DNA from: an uncultured Lachnospiraceae bacterium | GTDB lineage: Bacteria; Bacillota; Clostridia; Lachnospirales; Lachnospiraceae | Length of the DNA: 7,310 nt | Assembly (NCBI GenBank): GCA_937916415.1 | Contig: CALGGH010000062.1 | Coordinates: 1-7,310, forward strand | Direction: 5' to 3' | Part shown: in pieces, positions 6,888-7,310 of the stretch | Position numbering within the stretch: the first letter of the stretch is position 1 | Layout: every line of letters begins with the position of its first letter | Translations under genes and position numbers: made by a program | Notes under the pieces: model-generated | What the model was told of the DNA's origin: nothing | Databases searched by the model: none | What the model saw: the letters and a program-made list of their open reading frames with translations, nothing else

Positions 6888-7310
6888 CGTGACGTCCGGC
6901 CGCAGGCACGTAAATGACCTGATCATGCTTACGGCATGTGTATTGAGCGCCTTGGCGCTTTTTGTATTGTTTGGGAACCGTAAGGCCGGAGGCATGATCC
7001 GCATCAGCATCGGGAAGGCTCCTGATGCGGCCACGTGCGATTATTCCCTGGATGAGGATTGCTTCGTGTCAGTGTCCAATGATGACCTTGGTCTGGAAGT
7101 CAGGGAATTTGACAGGCTCGAGGAAGCGCTTAAATATGCCGATGAGGCGGCAAAGGACGACCTGCGGGACGTAAACGTCATTGAGATCAGAAACCATGGG
7201 GCGCACGTGCTCTATGCCAATTGTCCTGACGGCACGTGCATATCTACAGGGACAGTCAGTAAGACGGGACAGACCATATGCTGCCTTCCGCACGAAGTGA
7301 TCGTGACCGT
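6880..7310 (+). CDS. NusG domain II-containing membrane-anchored protein (partial, runs off right edge)
   Basis: The visible part is 143 codons. The ATG at 6880 overlaps the last 8 nt of the GH13-like gene, implying translational coupling; no good Shine-Dalgarno sequence precedes it, and the ATG at 6925 is a possible alternative. Residues 14-31 (LIMLTACVLSALALFVLF) form one transmembrane helix, with basic residues on both sides (RRH, NRK), so the remainder is probably extracytoplasmic. The C-terminal part matches the NusG_II family pattern: NCPDGTC (114-120), then STGTVSKTGQTICCLPHEVIVTV from 122, comparable to the family's 'CPD..C...G.I...GQ.I.CLP..V.V.I'. These conserved cysteines (C115, C120, C134, plus an extra C135) suggest a disulfide or redox site. 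Between the first strands and this motif lies an unusual charged, helix-like segment (about residues 70-100). The precise function of this family is not known; members often neighbour Rnf, ApbE or prenyl synthase genes. The stop codon is outside the window. Confidence 0.8.
   Translation, partial: MHDVTSGRRHVNDLIMLTACVLSALALFVLFGNRKAGGMIRISIGKAPDAATCDYSLDEDCFVSVSNDDLGLEVREFDRLEEALKYADEAAKDDLRDVNVIEIRNHGAHVLYANCPDGTCISTGTVSKTGQTICCLPHEVIVT

Noticed and set aside
6654..7034. Minus-strand open frame spanning the end of the GH13-like gene and the start of the next
   Set aside because: The plus strand here carries a recognisable GH13 C-terminal region and a membrane-anchored NusG_II protein; the antisense product has no family features.
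7069..7293. Minus-strand open frame at the right edge
   Set aside because: It is antisense to the conserved NCPDGTC...CLPH region of the NusG_II gene, which is the convincing coding frame.

Overview
The window looks like a chromosomal segment from an anaerobic Gram-positive of the Clostridia, most likely a gut or rumen Lachnospiraceae. This is an inference, not a search result. It rests on three things: a very large secreted M6-type metalloprotease carrying degenerate surface repeats of the 'GTDYKVTYKNNKK...GNY.G' style, AGGAG-type ribosome binding sites, and a NusG domain II membrane protein of the kind common in Firmicutes. All three genes are on the plus strand and account for almost everything after position 334.

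Layout. Positions 1-168 hold a compact repeat cluster: four copies of a GAACCGTCCCC core bordered by TTGATCA palindromes, one inverted relative to the other three. It forms a perfect 44-bp inverted repeat that reaches the left edge of the window. Positions 169-334 are an AT-rich leader with weak candidate promoter elements and a clear ribosome binding site. Positions 335-5056 encode a 1573-residue exported zinc metalloprotease: signal peptide, acidic propeptide-like stretch, M6 catalytic domain, chitobiase/hexosaminidase C-terminal-like domain, Big_2-like Ig domain, then five or six degenerate beta-type repeats with no recognisable wall anchor. After a 19-nt gap, 5076-6887 encodes a 603-residue cytoplasmic protein built like a GH13 glycogen-debranching/isoamylase enzyme but lacking most of its catalytic residues. 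Overlapping its stop by 8 nt, a third gene starts at 6880 and runs off the right edge; it encodes a membrane-anchored NusG domain II protein.

The spacing suggests genes 2 and 3, and perhaps all three, are co-transcribed. No intrinsic terminator is visible between any of them. A functional link between a secreted protease, a GH13 pseudoenzyme and a NusG_II protein is not established. The strongest point of interest is the GH13 protein: its fold signature is well preserved while its active site has been erased, which suggests a binding, regulatory or otherwise repurposed role.
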